Of a stretch of 64,000 nucleotides of DNA, positions 1-10,400 are shown one piece after another. Origin of the DNA: Owenia fusiformis (taxonomy: Eukaryota > Annelida > Polychaeta > Sabellida > Oweniidae); the NCBI GenBank assembly GCA_903813345.2, contig CAIIXF020000008.1, positions 1,309,341-1,373,340 of the forward strand. Reading direction: 5' to 3'. Under the pieces are notes generated by a model. That model saw only the letters and a list, made by a program, of their open reading frames with translations. It was not told the DNA's origin and did no database searches. The number at the start of each line of letters is the position of its first letter. The stretch's first letter is position 1. The translations under genes were made by a program, and so were the position numbers.

Positions 1-216
1 TACTTGTTATAGTTTCCTGTCTATATGTATGCACAGTTGTGGTGACCACTGTAGTTTCATGTTTCTTAGATATATCCAGGCCATTTTCACTTTTGTATCC
101 AGCTCCTAGAGGTTCATCTTTGATACATTGGGTAATATTAAATCCATCATCATCAATTGGTTCTTGTTTTATAACCACATTAACATCACCATTCTCACTA
201 AGTCTAAAATTCTCCA
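1..216 (-). CDS. C2H2 zinc-finger gene, N-terminal part only (cut by window edge)
   Basis: The minus strand from an ATG at 216 stays open to the window edge for 72 codons. It encodes a near copy of the N-terminus of the zinc-finger gene at 3297-4772, starting MENFRLSENGD and including VIKQEP and CIKDEP (psi-K-x-E motifs). DNA similarity to 4554-4772 is very high by eye and continues into the 5' flank to about position 400, so this is a recent segmental duplicate. The fingers would lie outside the window. Upstream homology to the sister gene makes the ATG at 216 the natural start. Whether the rest of the gene is intact cannot be seen here. Confidence 0.75.
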
Positions 217-451
217 TTTTAAAGTGTTTCAATTTTCGTAGTCAATTCTGCAGTGCACCATTATCTACATTTACTGCACCTTTCCTTTGTTTTGTTGTCT
301 TTTATTGTTGTATTTTGTTGTACAGTTCTTTTTCAGCTATTTCCCTTCAACATTCATGTGACTGGAGAATCCTCCTGTAATTACAGAATTGTGAACATTC
401 TTATAATGGATAAGAAAAAGATATAAATGATAATAAGAAAAAATATAAAAG

Positions 452-561
452 ATGGTTTTGAAAATATATCATATCGATGAATGGATATTGATAGCATTAT
501 GAGTGAGCGTAGCGAATGAAACTATCTCTGAGTGGATTAACTGATATTTTTTCAAAACCAT
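452..561. mobile_element. Small foldback (MITE-like) element
   Basis: A ~110-bp segment is bounded by imperfect inverted arms (ATGGTTTTGAAAATATATCA at the left, TGATATTTTTTCAAAACCAT at the right). There is no coding capacity. It sits just upstream of the duplicated 5' flank of the partial zinc-finger gene. Confidence 0.5.
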
Positions 562-731
562 AGGATTATTACATTCAACAGGAAATTAGAAACAGTTTGT
601 CACCAATGAAGCAAATTATTTTAATTAATGGTGTGTCAGTCATTAAGTTCTACAAGAATGAGAATAACATGACGTTCTGATATTTCAAGGTAACTCGTTT
701 GAAAAATAACGGAATATTTGTAGATTATATT

Positions 732-761
732 TGTCATACAATTAATATTAATTGTATGACA
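732..761. repeat. Perfect 30-bp palindrome
   Basis: Two 15-base arms (TGTCATACAATTAAT and its exact complement) abut with no spacer. The origin is unknown; it could be a solo element end or a protein-binding palindrome. Confidence 0.8.
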
Positions 762-1005
762 TATATGAGACCAATGTCAATGCTACCAGGGGAATTTGGC
801 CTTGGACATGCAGGCCTTACTATTTATGCATGTTTTTTCTGTTTTGAAAAATTCTATAAAAAATACTAACTGCAAGAAGATATTCTGGATTTTGTAGCCC
901 TGTGATTGGAGAATGAGTAGGGGCTAATAAGAGATTCTGACAATGGTTTTAGTACATGTTCATCTTTAGAAGCTAGAAAGTTTGGAAAATATAATAAAGA
1001 ATAAA

Positions 1006-1905
1006 GGGTTTGTGTAAAAAACCGGGTGACTGGGTACTTAACGTTCCTAGCAGGGTTAGGATTTTTTTATTTATAATGTTGGATCTGGACGATACATGTA
1101 CGTTATTTTCGACGTCACGTTTTGAGGTTATTTCACATCGTAAGAACGTTTTGACAACGTTAACTTTTAACGTTAAAATAACGTCGGTAATGAACCGATT
1201 TAGTGAGAACACGTTTTGCTGAATATTTAAATAAAGTCAGATCAATACGGTCCATGAACGTCATTATTGACGTCACGTTTTGAGGTTATTTCAAATCGAA
1301 AAAACGTTTCGACAACGTTAAATGTTAACGTTAACAATACGTCGGAAATGAAACAACTTAGTGAGAACACAAAGTTTTTGTCATGTTTTTTTCCACCAAA
1401 AAATATTTTGATATTAAAAGCCTGTTTTGACAACGTTGAATTTTAACGTTTGAGTTACGTCACATATGGACCAACGTAGTAAAAAATCAAACGTTCCTGT
1501 TTGTTATGTTTTCCACACTAACGAACTTTACGGACATGTTACAACAACATTCTTTTTATACCATCAATAGATGTCTCATGTTTACGTTACCTCGATGTGC
1601 AAAGAACGAAAATGTGCAACGTCTTCTTGGAACTTATATGCTACTTATGAGCAATGTCACATGGACGTCACTGTTTGCTGGATCGATTATTTTAAAAAGT
1701 GCTCTGTCTCGTATAGGGTAAAAATATCGAACAGCAGTGCACTCGGTAGGGTAAGTCTGTCAAGTCAATTCGCTACTATATATCGGGGGAAATGTGGAAC
1801 TTTGAAAGTTGGTAACCCTGCTAGGAACGTTAGGTACCCGGTCGACCGGGTACCCGGTTACCTGGTCACCTGGTTACCCGGTCACCTGGTTTTTTACACA
1901 AACCC
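1006..1905. mobile_element. 900-bp non-autonomous DNA transposon, 9-bp target duplication (Mutator-like)
   Basis: The ends are inverted copies: GGGTTTGTGTAAAAAACC at the left and its complement at the right, with further matching sequence (TAACGTTCCTAGCAGGGTT) about 30 bases inside the left end and farther inside the right end. Perfect 9-bp direct repeats AAGAATAAA flank it (997-1005 and 1906-1914), as expected for Mutator-type insertion. Inside there is a direct duplication (about 1108-1215 and 1260-1375), many AACGTT/GACGTC palindromes, a perfect 22-bp palindrome at 1833-1854 and short GGTNACC repeats. Short frames inside resemble nothing known, so the element is non-autonomous. A left-end relative lies at 24553. 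The superfamily call rests on target-duplication length only. Confidence 0.85.
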
Positions 1906-2224
1906 AAGAATAAAGATTGAATATCCTCCTCAACCAAATGAAATATTTATATTTGTAATTTTTATAGACATTTATTTTTTACATGCACATTTTCGATTGA
2001 ATCTATTTTTCCAACATGTCACATGTAAAAGAATCACTTTTTTACTATCAATTCAATCAGTTTATTTCATCATTTTTACAATTAATATACATGTATATAC
2101 TCAGAGGGCGTATGGTGCAACGAAACATAACAAAAATGTGACTCTAATTCAGACTACATGTTAAACTAGAAAAAACAGCAACTCCATGGAGTAGCAAATG
2201 CCACCGAACAAAACATATTTTGAT

Positions 2225-2970
2225 TATAAGCTGCCTTCTTGAAAATTCTTTCTCGAGCAGAGCTTGTTTGTCCCTAGGCATCAACATATAAAATGTAAAC
2301 CATATCTTTCAATTAGCATTTGAGTTATCAAAGATTATATTCCTTTTTTATGAAAAATGGCAGCCATTTTAAAATTCAGCTGCCATTTTGAAAATCTTTT
2401 TCGAACAGAGCTACTGTGTCCCTGGGCATCAGCATATAAAATTTGAGAAAATCCATCCACTGCTATTTGAGTTATCAAAGATATAATTTTTTACGAAAAA
2501 TGGTAGGCATTATAAAATTCAGCTGCCATCTCTTGAAAATTCTTTGTCAAACAGAGGGACTGTGTCTCAAGGCATCACCATATAAAATTTGATCCAAATC
2601 AAAGATTACGTTTTTTATGAAAAATGGTGGCCCTTTTGATATTTAGCAGCCATTTTGAAAATTTCTTCTTCAGTGTAGCTCCTTTGTCCCTAGGCATCAG
2701 CATAAAAAATTTGAACCAAATCCATGAATGAGTATTTGACTTATCAAAGATTACATTTTTGATGAAAAATGTTGTGCATTTTGAATTAAGCGGACATATT
2801 GAAAATTCCTTCTCGAGCAGAGGTCCTACACCCATAAGGCATAAGCCTATAAATTTTTTATCAAATCTGTCTACCAGTATTTTTTCGTCTTGACACACGA
2901 ATGGACGGGCTAAAGGACAAACAGCTTTCCTATATCCCCCTCGAACTTCGTTTGGTGGGATCACAAGGGG
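2225..2970. repeat. Degenerate tandem repeat, five ~140-bp units
   Basis: Five diverged units begin near 2230, 2381, 2523, 2647 and 2791. Each carries the order GCNGCCATTTTGAAAAT, a CAGAG block, GTCCCTAGGCATCA, ATATAAAATTTGA, TTATCAAAGATTA and GAAAAATGG. The last unit runs into a tail (CCTATATCCCCCTCGAACTT) that recurs near 46045-46085 beside other GGCCGCCATTTT repeats. It looks like one dispersed family with tandem monomers. The longest minus-strand frame (2599-2964) crosses these units and is not a gene. Confidence 0.7.
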
Positions 2971-3296
2971 CTTATATTGTAATCATATTTACTAACTTGA
3001 AGATGTACAATATTAGTAATAAAAAACAAAATACATAAATTAAATGGAATATAGATAAGTATAATCATTTTAAGTTTCATAACTATCAACAATTTGCATT
3101 TCAATATAGGAAAGATAAAGTGTTACTATAAGCAAGAGTATTTGGAGAACTACTGTATACCAAAATCAAAGATATTAGTCTGTACATAAGTATTCATCAT
3201 CAGAAGAGATTTCCAAAACAAAACAATTATTACTTAATTCATCATCAACTGTGTTCAATATGTACCGTAAGTTGATTAAAATTCAAACATGCGTAT
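2971..3296. other. Downstream flank of zinc-finger gene A; nothing recognised
   Basis: This is AT-rich sequence between the tandem repeat and the end of the zinc-finger reading frame. I see no coding pattern, RNA gene or clear repeat. Confidence 0.5.
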
Positions 3297-3301
3297 TTAT
3301 T
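3296..3301 (-). terminator. AATAAA poly(A) signal overlapping the stop codon of gene A
   Basis: On the minus strand the reading frame ends CAA TAA ATA, so the hexamer AATAAA contains the stop codon. The paralogue at 7217 has the same arrangement. If used, the mRNA would have almost no 3' untranslated region. Confidence 0.5.
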
Positions 3302-4772
3302 GTTTGTCTTTCATGTGCTTATGTTGTTCATGAGCTTTCAACAATGGCAAGAAGGCATATCCTATTCCACAGAGTCCACATTTGAATGGTTTCCCAAACT
3401 GGCATCTATTCCTTTCATGGTCGCTTCTGCTTCCCGGAGATTTAAAGTATTTATCACAAAATTGACATTTGAAAGGTTTTTCTGATGTATGCTTTCTTTC
3501 ATGACTTGTTAATTTATTTCTATGAATAAACGTTTTTTCACAGAAATTACATTTCATTTGGGGTTTAGGATGGTGTAAATATTTATGTACTTCTAAGGTT
3601 TTTGTTGAGCTGAATTTGATTCCGCAACAATGAAGTGAAGATTCATCACCAGAAACTCTTTCAGTTTTTTCATTAAGTAGGCTGTCATTTTTGTCATCTT
3701 TGCTTTTATCAAGATTAACATCTGTACCATAATTTTCCCGTTGTGGCTCTGCACATTCGAGATTACCATTTTCAACCTTAATGTTGATATCGACTTTCTC
3801 ACCACAATTTGTAATGCCACATTTTTCATTTTCTTCAACTTTGTTTCTTTCAAGATTAGCATACACACTACCATCTGCACTTTTAACATTCTCATCATTA
3901 TTAGTAATATTCACATTCTCTCTAGAATGTTTGCTTTTATAAGATGTCCCAGTGTGCAAGCCTTCATGTACTTTATGATTATGCTTTCTAATAAACTGTT
4001 TATCACAGTACTGACATTTGAAATATTTTTTATCATCCTTGCGGTGTTTTATCATGTGCTGTTTATAATCTGTGAAACTTTTGAAGAAGTCCTCGCAAAC
4101 ATCACATTGATACGAATTATGATTTTGTTTGATTGAGTGACGAATCAGAGCACTTTTGTGAACATAAGATTTGTCACAATCTTGACATTTATGTGGTTTC
4201 TTCACTTGGGGCTTGACCTTATCAGGCGCATTACTATCATTGAGCATCATGTTATTTTTGTCACAATCAGTATTTATTTGTTGATCACTGAGTTTGTCCT
4301 GTTGTTTTTGTGCTACAGCATCAACGCCATCAAGGTCATCATATTCTTCTTTTGCATAGATAGTATCTTCATCTCCTTCTACTTCATCTTCCACCTTGAA
4401 CTCAATTTCATTGGGATCCCAGTGATCATTCATTTCTTCAGTTTCTAGCTTAATAGCAAACTGATTTGTTTGAAGATCTTCCCTTGAGAAATGTTCTCCT
4501 TCTTCACTGTGAACATCATATTCTTCTTTAATAATGGTATTTTCATCATTCTTGATACTTGTTATAGTTTCCTGTCTATATGTATGCGCAGCTGTGGTGA
4601 CCACTGTATTATCATGTTTCTTTGATATATCCAGGCCATTTTCACTTTTGTTTTCAGCTGCTAGAGGTTCATCTTTGATACATTGGGTAATATTAAATCC
4701 ATCATCATCAATTGGTTCTTGTTTTATAACCACATTAATATCACCATTCTCACTAAGTCTAAAATTCTCCAT
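3297..4772 (-). CDS. C2H2 zinc-finger protein A with psi-K-x-E-rich acidic N-terminus
   Basis: This is one open frame of 491 codons from the first ATG (4772); upstream in-frame extension uses only a TTG, so ATG is preferred. Residues 1-190 are acidic and repeat psi-K-x-E motifs (VIKQEP, CIKDEP, IIKEE, AIKLE, EFKVE, later NIKVE), the consensus for SUMO attachment. Fingers lie at about 194-275 (three), then a ~110-residue spacer, a degenerate finger with adjacent cysteines (HCCGIKF, ~381), and three fingers at 405-487. The second of those ends H-x4-C, a C2HC variant. A probable nuclear DNA-binding regulator; its target is unknown. Compared with gene B it has lost the fourth finger, leaving a short HTGTSYKSKHSREN remnant. 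The TAA stop overlaps an AATAAA signal. Confidence 0.9.
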   Translation of the reverse strand: MENFRLSENGDINVVIKQEPIDDDGFNITQCIKDEPLAAENKSENGLDISKKHDNTVVTTAAHTYRQETITSIKNDENTIIKEEYDVHSEEGEHFSREDLQTNQFAIKLETEEMNDHWDPNEIEFKVEDEVEGDEDTIYAKEEYDDLDGVDAVAQKQQDKLSDQQINTDCDKNNMMLNDSNAPDKVKPQVKKPHKCQDCDKSYVHKSALIRHSIKQNHNSYQCDVCEDFFKSFTDYKQHMIKHRKDDKKYFKCQYCDKQFIRKHNHKVHEGLHTGTSYKSKHSRENVNITNNDENVKSADGSVYANLERNKVEENEKCGITNCGEKVDINIKVENGNLECAEPQRENYGTDVNLDKSKDDKNDSLLNEKTERVSGDESSLHCCGIKFSSTKTLEVHKYLHHPKPQMKCNFCEKTFIHRNKLTSHERKHTSEKPFKCQFCDKYFKSPGSRSDHERNRCQFGKPFKCGLCGIGYAFLPLLKAHEQHKHMKDKQ

Positions 4773-6130
4773 TTTAAAGTGTTTCAATTTTCGTAGTCAA
4801 TTCTGCAGCATACCATTATCTACATTTACTGCATTATTCCTTTGTTTTGTTGTCTTTTATTGTTGTATTTTGTTGTAAAGTTCTTTATCAGCTTTCTCCC
4901 TTCAACATTCATATGGCATGGCTGGAGAATCCTGTAATTAGAGAAAAATGAACATTTTTATGCCAAGAAAAATCTAAATGCATCCATGAGTTTCTGTTGT
5001 AGCCAATCACAAAGGTTTGACATAAAACAAAAATATCTGTCAAGGAGAGACTTTTTATTGTAGCTAGCTAATTATATTGTAGGTAAAAATCTGTATACTA
5101 AATAAGTAGACTAGATGCAAAAAATAATCCTGATTCATCATCGTGAAACATTTCAAGTCAATGATATCATGAAATATACATACAAAATTACTTCTAGAAA
5201 TGCTTAAAAAAATTGTTGAAATTGAAATTGTTTTGTGAATTTCTTTCTGTGAAAAAGTGATTTCTAGATCGGGTAATTTCCTAATAGTGTTCATGTTAAA
5301 AATCATTATAATTTAAATATCTGTTGTTCTATTGTAATTGAACAGTTAATAATTTCTCAATGTTTAAATTGTACATATTGTTAAATTCAAAATTTTCTAT
5401 GTACCCCATGCTCTTCTGTCATCTGACCAGAGTTGGGCACTTGGTGGTAAAACTAACTACCTACTCACATCTACTGATGCTAAAATTGTACATGAAATGG
5501 AAACAACTCAAAATTGGGCTTCAGACATACCACAACACACATATTACTGTATTATAAGCATTAATAGCCTCAGAGGTTACTGCCTCAGATACAAGCAACA
5601 TGTGTTAATCGGTATAAACTAGAACCTGTTGAAAATTGAAACTCTTTGCTTTTCACTGCACTAAATAAACGATAAATAGAAAAGAAATTCAAACAAATGT
5701 AAGGAAATGTATATCAGGCCATGAGAAATAGCTGAATTGAACACAAATACAAAAATAAATGTAAATATCGTTGTTTGGGTAATTGAGGAACTTTTAAATG
5801 TTTTAGAACAAACAGAGAATGTCTGGACAAAACTATTATTAATCATTAAAAGGACTCTCTGCAGTCCCTATTCTAAATTAGTTCAAAATGATTTGAATTT
5901 GTAATAATGTCCTTTTCATCCTTACATTAGAATTTTGGTTCAGACCCTCCTCTCGGAAATATCAATGCCTAAAAAAGTTCTACAAATCAGTAAGACAAGT
6001 TCCAAAATTAATTTTACTACTCTTATCTGTTGTAAAAGGCAATTAATTCAGTTTTTCATAAGTAGTTTTTTCAGACTTTGATAATCGATAATCTATAAAT
6101 GATGCAAGTCTATTGATAATGCAAGTTATA
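4773..6130. other. Upstream region of gene A; dispersed unclassified repeat
   Basis: Positions 4773 to about 4950 match 217 to about 400, the shared 5' flank of the duplicated gene. The stretch from about 5170 to 5480 (TACTTCTAGAAATG, GTGATTTCTAGATCGGG, CACTTGGTGG, AACTACCTACTC) recurs in diverged form at 26350-26700, so it belongs to a dispersed family I cannot classify. No coding sequence is supported. Confidence 0.55.
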
Positions 6131-6132
6131 TA

Positions 6133-7095
6133 GGGTGTCAGAAAAATGTACCCAAAAGTATGTCAACAGCACAGATAAACCAATCAATATTTCAGACATT
6201 TTTGCATGGCCATAGAGCCAAAGCATGTAAGTTTTCTCCCCAATTACAGTGTTTTTAGATCAGTCTTGCCTTCTTTAACCCTTTTACACCACATGGCCAA
6301 TTTACCCTTCTCGTCTTCCAATGACAACCTGCACCATTACTGTTACACTGTACATCGCATTTGATGTTTCTGGTGGAATGTTCTGGATTTCTCTTTGGAT
6401 ATTATCCTTAAGTTGTTCTGGCTATAGGTCTCTTTGCTTTGGATTTGCGATGATATGGTCATTCAAATAGCCCCAGATTTAGGGGTGACGATGGCAGAAA
6501 AACCATAGTGAACCAGGTTAATTATCTTCAAATGATACAGAGTTCTACCTTCTGGAGTTACGTAGGCTAGCTCAGAGACCCAATAATATCCAAATGAGAA
6601 CACAATGGTTACTACAAGATGGAACCCCTCCACACACAGCAAGGGACAAACAAGAGTTCCTATGAATGCAGTTTTCTAAACGTCTGATCTCTCTTTATAA
6701 AGACATTGTAGGGCCTCCCTACTCATCAGATTTGACAGCCCTGAACTTCTTTCACTTGGGTTTATTTGAAGGACAATATTTATGCTAATCCCAAGCCATG
6801 AGACCTATAACAACTTCCTGGCCCAGGCCAACATCCAAAGAGAAATCCAGAACACTCCACCCTAACATTCCCAATGTGATGCACAATGTACCAATAACAA
6901 TGAAGGCTGTCATCGAAAGATAAAGGTTACATTGATTATGTGGTGTTAAAAGAGTTGAAGCATCAAAAGTCAAGACTGAATTAAAAACTGCGTAATGGGG
7001 AGAAAACTTACATGCTTTGGCAAGCAAAAAATGTCTGAAAATATTGATTGGTTTATCTGTGCTGTATTTTTGGGTTCATTTTTTGAGATACCCTG
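6133..7095 (+). mobile_element. Decayed Tc1/mariner-family transposon
   Basis: Inverted ends of about 130 bp begin with a CAGGGTATCTCAAAAAATG-type terminus (the left copy has lost its CA) and are flanked by TA. Between them the plus strand carries a broken DDE transposase. WLQDGTPPHTAR, then GPPYSSDL and LNFFHLGLFEGQ, correspond to the family's QDGAPPHTA, PPRSPDL and DFFLWG blocks, followed by a C-terminal region with NIPNVMHNVPITMKAVIER. Several in-frame stops and a shift show it is dead. It lies between two zinc-finger genes on their opposite strand. The family call is firm; the exact subfamily is not. Confidence 0.85.
6590..7000 (+). pseudogene. Mariner-like transposase remnant
   Basis: This is the C-terminal half of a DDE transposase with the conserved QDG-PPHTA block at about 6621-6655, the PPYSSDL block near 6715, and stops interrupting it at about 6664 and 6783. 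The N-terminal DNA-binding half is not recognisable between 6260 and 6590. No active protein could be made. Confidence 0.75.
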
Positions 7096-7215
7096 TATAT
7101 GAATAATCATAAAGTAAAATATTTTATTGAATTGAGATCAGAATCAAAATATTGAATCATTGATCATTAATTAGCGATTTTGAATAGGCAATTAAAATCA
7201 TTCAAACCTTCTCTT

Positions 7216-7221
7216 TTTATT
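7216..7221 (-). terminator. AATAAA poly(A) signal overlapping the stop codon of gene B
   Basis: The minus strand reads CAA TAA AAA at the end of the frame, embedding the stop in AATAAA exactly as in gene A. Confidence 0.5.
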
Positions 7222-8641
7222 GTTTTTCTTTCATGTGCATAAGTTGTCCATGGGCTTTTAACAGTGCATGGTCAGTGTAGCCTTTTCCACAAATTGTACA
7301 TTTGAATGGCTTCCCAATATGACATCTATTCTTTTCATGGCCATATCTATTACCGCTTGTTCTGAAGTATGAATCGCAAAACTGACATTTATAAGGTTTT
7401 TCTCCTGTATGCTTTCTCTCATGATCTTTTAGTAAATGCATTTCAGTAAAGGTCATTTCACAGTACTGGCACTTCAAACTGTGATTTCTTTTTGTGATTT
7501 TTTTATGCAAGCGTTCATGTGCTTCTAAGGTAGTAAATGAGCTAAACTTTATTCCACAGCAGCTAAGTGATTTTTCATTTACAGAGGTGCTTTCTTCTTT
7601 TATGTCAACTTCGTTTGCATCTAGTAGACAGTCTTCAGTTAGGCTATTTTCACTTTGTGACCTGGTACTTTGATCATTGATATTTTCCACATTTCCGTTT
7701 TCAATAGTACTATTAGATTTCTCTCTAATGTGTATTTTTTCATGTCTCTTTAAAGATTGTTTTGTGACATAGGTTTTTTCACAGATGTCACATTTGTGTG
7801 GTTTTCCTGTATGAATGGTTTCATGTTCTTTACAACTCCTCTTTGTTCTGAACAGTCTATCGCAGTACTGGCATTTGAAATATTTCTTCTCATCCTTTGA
7901 GTGTTTAATCATATGCTGTTCGAGTTCTTTGGAATTTCTGAATAATTCCTTACAAACACCACATTGATAAGAATAAGGATTATGAAGTATTAGTAAGTGC
8001 TCATTCAAACCACCTTTTGAGGTATAAGATTTGTCACAGTTTGGACATTGAAATCGCTTTTTTCCAATCGGCCTATCATCAACATTATTTACTTCATTGG
8101 TATCATCACTTGGCGTATTGTTGTCATCACTCAGGATATTGTTGCCATCATACATATGATCATCGATGAGTTCTTCATTCTCTTGTTTCTGTCCATTGGT
8201 ACCAAAGCCATCAAGGTCGTCATGTTCTTCATGTGGAAAGATTGCATTTTCTTCCATACTAAATTCCTGCTTTACATCAAAATTATCATCTCCAGAGATA
8301 GCCTCTGTTTCAAACTCCATTGTATATTTATTTATTTGACAATCTCCACTTGAGAAATCACCTTCCTTGGGTTCATTATTTTCTTCTTTAATAACAATAT
8401 TGTCATCATAGTAGACATTTGTAGCAGTTTCTTGCTTGACATCAATATTATGTAAAGTTGTAGAATTCACATCAAGTTCTGTTGATCTATTCATATTGTT
8501 ATAACTTTGGAATTCAAATCCTTCGGTTTCATATTTGATACATTCAGGAGTATTACTTTCATCGCTGTCTATTGGTTCTTTTTTTATTACAACATTCATA
8601 TTATCACCACTTTCAACAATATGTAGTTCACTTGTCTCCAT
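7217..8641 (-). CDS. C2H2 zinc-finger protein B, paralogue of A
   Basis: A 474-codon frame runs from the ATG at 8641, which aligns with the start of gene A; in-frame sequence upstream has only a GTG before a stop. The N-terminus repeats psi-K-x-E motifs (VIKKEP, CIKYE, DVKQE twice, VIKEE, DIKEE) in an acidic background. Canonical fingers lie at about 197-305 (four), a degenerate CCGIKFSS finger near 362, and three fingers at 388-467, the middle one C2HC. Finger order matches gene A apart from the extra fourth finger, so the pair arose by duplication. It is likely a nuclear transcription regulator of unknown target. The TAA stop again overlaps AATAAA. Confidence 0.9.
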   Translation of the reverse strand: METSELHIVESGDNMNVVIKKEPIDSDESNTPECIKYETEGFEFQSYNNMNRSTELDVNSTTLHNIDVKQETATNVYYDDNIVIKEENNEPKEGDFSSGDCQINKYTMEFETEAISGDDNFDVKQEFSMEENAIFPHEEHDDLDGFGTNGQKQENEELIDDHMYDGNNILSDDNNTPSDDTNEVNNVDDRPIGKKRFQCPNCDKSYTSKGGLNEHLLILHNPYSYQCGVCKELFRNSKELEQHMIKHSKDEKKYFKCQYCDRLFRTKRSCKEHETIHTGKPHKCDICEKTYVTKQSLKRHEKIHIREKSNSTIENGNVENINDQSTRSQSENSLTEDCLLDANEVDIKEESTSVNEKSLSCCGIKFSSFTTLEAHERLHKKITKRNHSLKCQYCEMTFTEMHLLKDHERKHTGEKPYKCQFCDSYFRTSGNRYGHEKNRCHIGKPFKCTICGKGYTDHALLKAHGQLMHMKEKQ

Positions 8642-9601
8642 TTTGAAATGCCCAAATTTTAAAACTTGGTGTTTTGAATTCACCTTAACAATTATTCTTC
8701 TAAGTCAGCTTTACTTGTAGATTCTTGAAATTGTTTGTTTTGTGTTGTATAGATGTTATCTTGGTGCCCGCTATATATGGTTGAATTGTTCTGAAATTAA
8801 AGATAAAAATCACTTGTAACTTTATAGTCAGGAAACTAATATTACAATAAACTTTCGTGTTTGGTTAAGAAGGATAAGTTCAAATATATAAACATCTCTA
8901 AATATGATCAAAATCTGGTTTTTATTTAAGATTATGAATCTGCAATCTTAGCCCTTTATAGGATGATGTGATTAGGTGCCACATGGTGAAAGATCTAGCT
9001 AACTTGAACAGTGGTCATGACTGCCATACTATATGAAGTAGTAATGTCTGATATGAGACAATGAACCATAACATCACATTTATAAATAATGAACTATACA
9101 TAGACTGAATGTTGTATTGTCAAATTATTTTGGGACACCACTCAGTCATCCTGCAGAGTGAAAAATTTGATTAAAGTGAGACATAACTACAACTTTGTGT
9201 ACCAGTGGGAAGAAATGACACTGTTATATATTTTGAACTCTAAAGCAATTAACAAAGGGGTAGCGCCTACACACATCACATATAATGCATATTCAATGCA
9301 ATCTAACTGATCAATTTAAAGAACAAACTAATACACAATATTTATCACAAAACACAAACTACATTTATTTCATCTTATTAAATCTGTTTAGACAAACTAA
9401 TGTCATGATATGATATGGTGAATTTTAGGACAGAAAATGTTATCTATTATTGTCTCCATGCCATCTATTTTTCATGTTGTACCAGTCAGTCTCAAAATAT
9501 CAACAAATCATACATTACACTTTTAAATCACACATTATGAATTTATATACGCTCTAATCTATAAATGGATAGAATGCTGTTTGAAATGAGAAGTTCAAGA
9601 A
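8642..9601. other. Spacer between zinc-finger gene B and pseudogene C
   Basis: Probable promoter and 5' untranslated sequence of gene B followed by plain AT-rich DNA. I see no further coding, RNA gene or bounded element. Confidence 0.5.
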
Positions 9602-10400
9602 TCAAATTAGACATTTTCCTTGGTGTTTCTTTAAGTCACTGAGGGTTGTGTATTTAGTTTCACATTTTACACAGTTGTACCCTGTATGTTCAAACTGATA
9701 ACTCAAAAGACTCATCACAATATTCACATTTAAATGCAGTCTCGGCTATATGCAATCTCTCATGAGCCTTGAGATAGTTGGGAGAAACTTGCTTACTACA
9801 ATATTTACAAATTCCATTCCCATGCATGCTTTCATATATCGAGTGCAATTATGATAGTTATTATGCCTTTTTAAGCCATACTCAGTAGAAAATGATCTGT
9901 CACATTTTCCACATTTAAATGGTTTTTCACCCATGTGAATTCTCTCATGCTCTTTCAAATAATATGGATTGGGAAACATTTTTTACAATATGAACGAATT
10001 AAACCATTTCCAGAGTGAACTTTTTCATGCATTCTTAAGGTTTTCTTCCATTTATATTTCTTTCCACATTTTTTACACTGATTTCCTTCATTTTTAATAG
10101 ACTCATCATAACCAATAACATAGTCATCTTCTTCAATATATTCAGTTTTAATATCTATTTCATTTTCATTGGTATTGTCAACATCATCAGTATCCAAATC
10201 AAAGTTTTGAGAATTAACTTCCAATTCATGATTTTCAGCAGTGTTATTTTCTAGAGGCTCTTTTTTAACATGCATTTTATGACTTCTACATATAAGTATC
10301 CTTATTCATTTTGTTCATTAAGAATATTGTTTGATGTTTCAGGTAGTATGTGTGAATTGTTACAACCCATATATGATTCTTTTATAAGATCCTTATCCAT
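9602..10400 (-). pseudogene. C2H2 zinc-finger gene C, broken by frameshifts
   Basis: The start MDKDLIKESY at 10400 matches the start of gene D (MDKDLVRESY), but its frame stops at about 10302. Homology resumes in another frame at about 10275 (HVKKEP, DIKTEY, then a finger with CKKC). It shifts again near 9975 (NPYYLKEHERIH and a CGKC finger), again near 9840 (GICKYCSKQVSPNYLKAH and a CEYC finger), and again near 9710 before a last finger ending HQGKCLI and a stop at 9602. At least four shifts would need correcting, so this is a pseudogene unless the assembly is poor here. It carries the family's psi-K-x-E motifs and at least five finger remnants. Confidence 0.8.

Noticed and set aside
2599-2964. 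121-codon minus-strand frame
   Set aside because: It crosses degenerate tandem repeat units and has no domain; a by-product of the repeat.
4773-4787. Five-residue N-terminal extension of zinc-finger gene A
   Set aside because: It begins at a TTG; the ATG at 4772 aligns with the starts of the partial copy and gene B.
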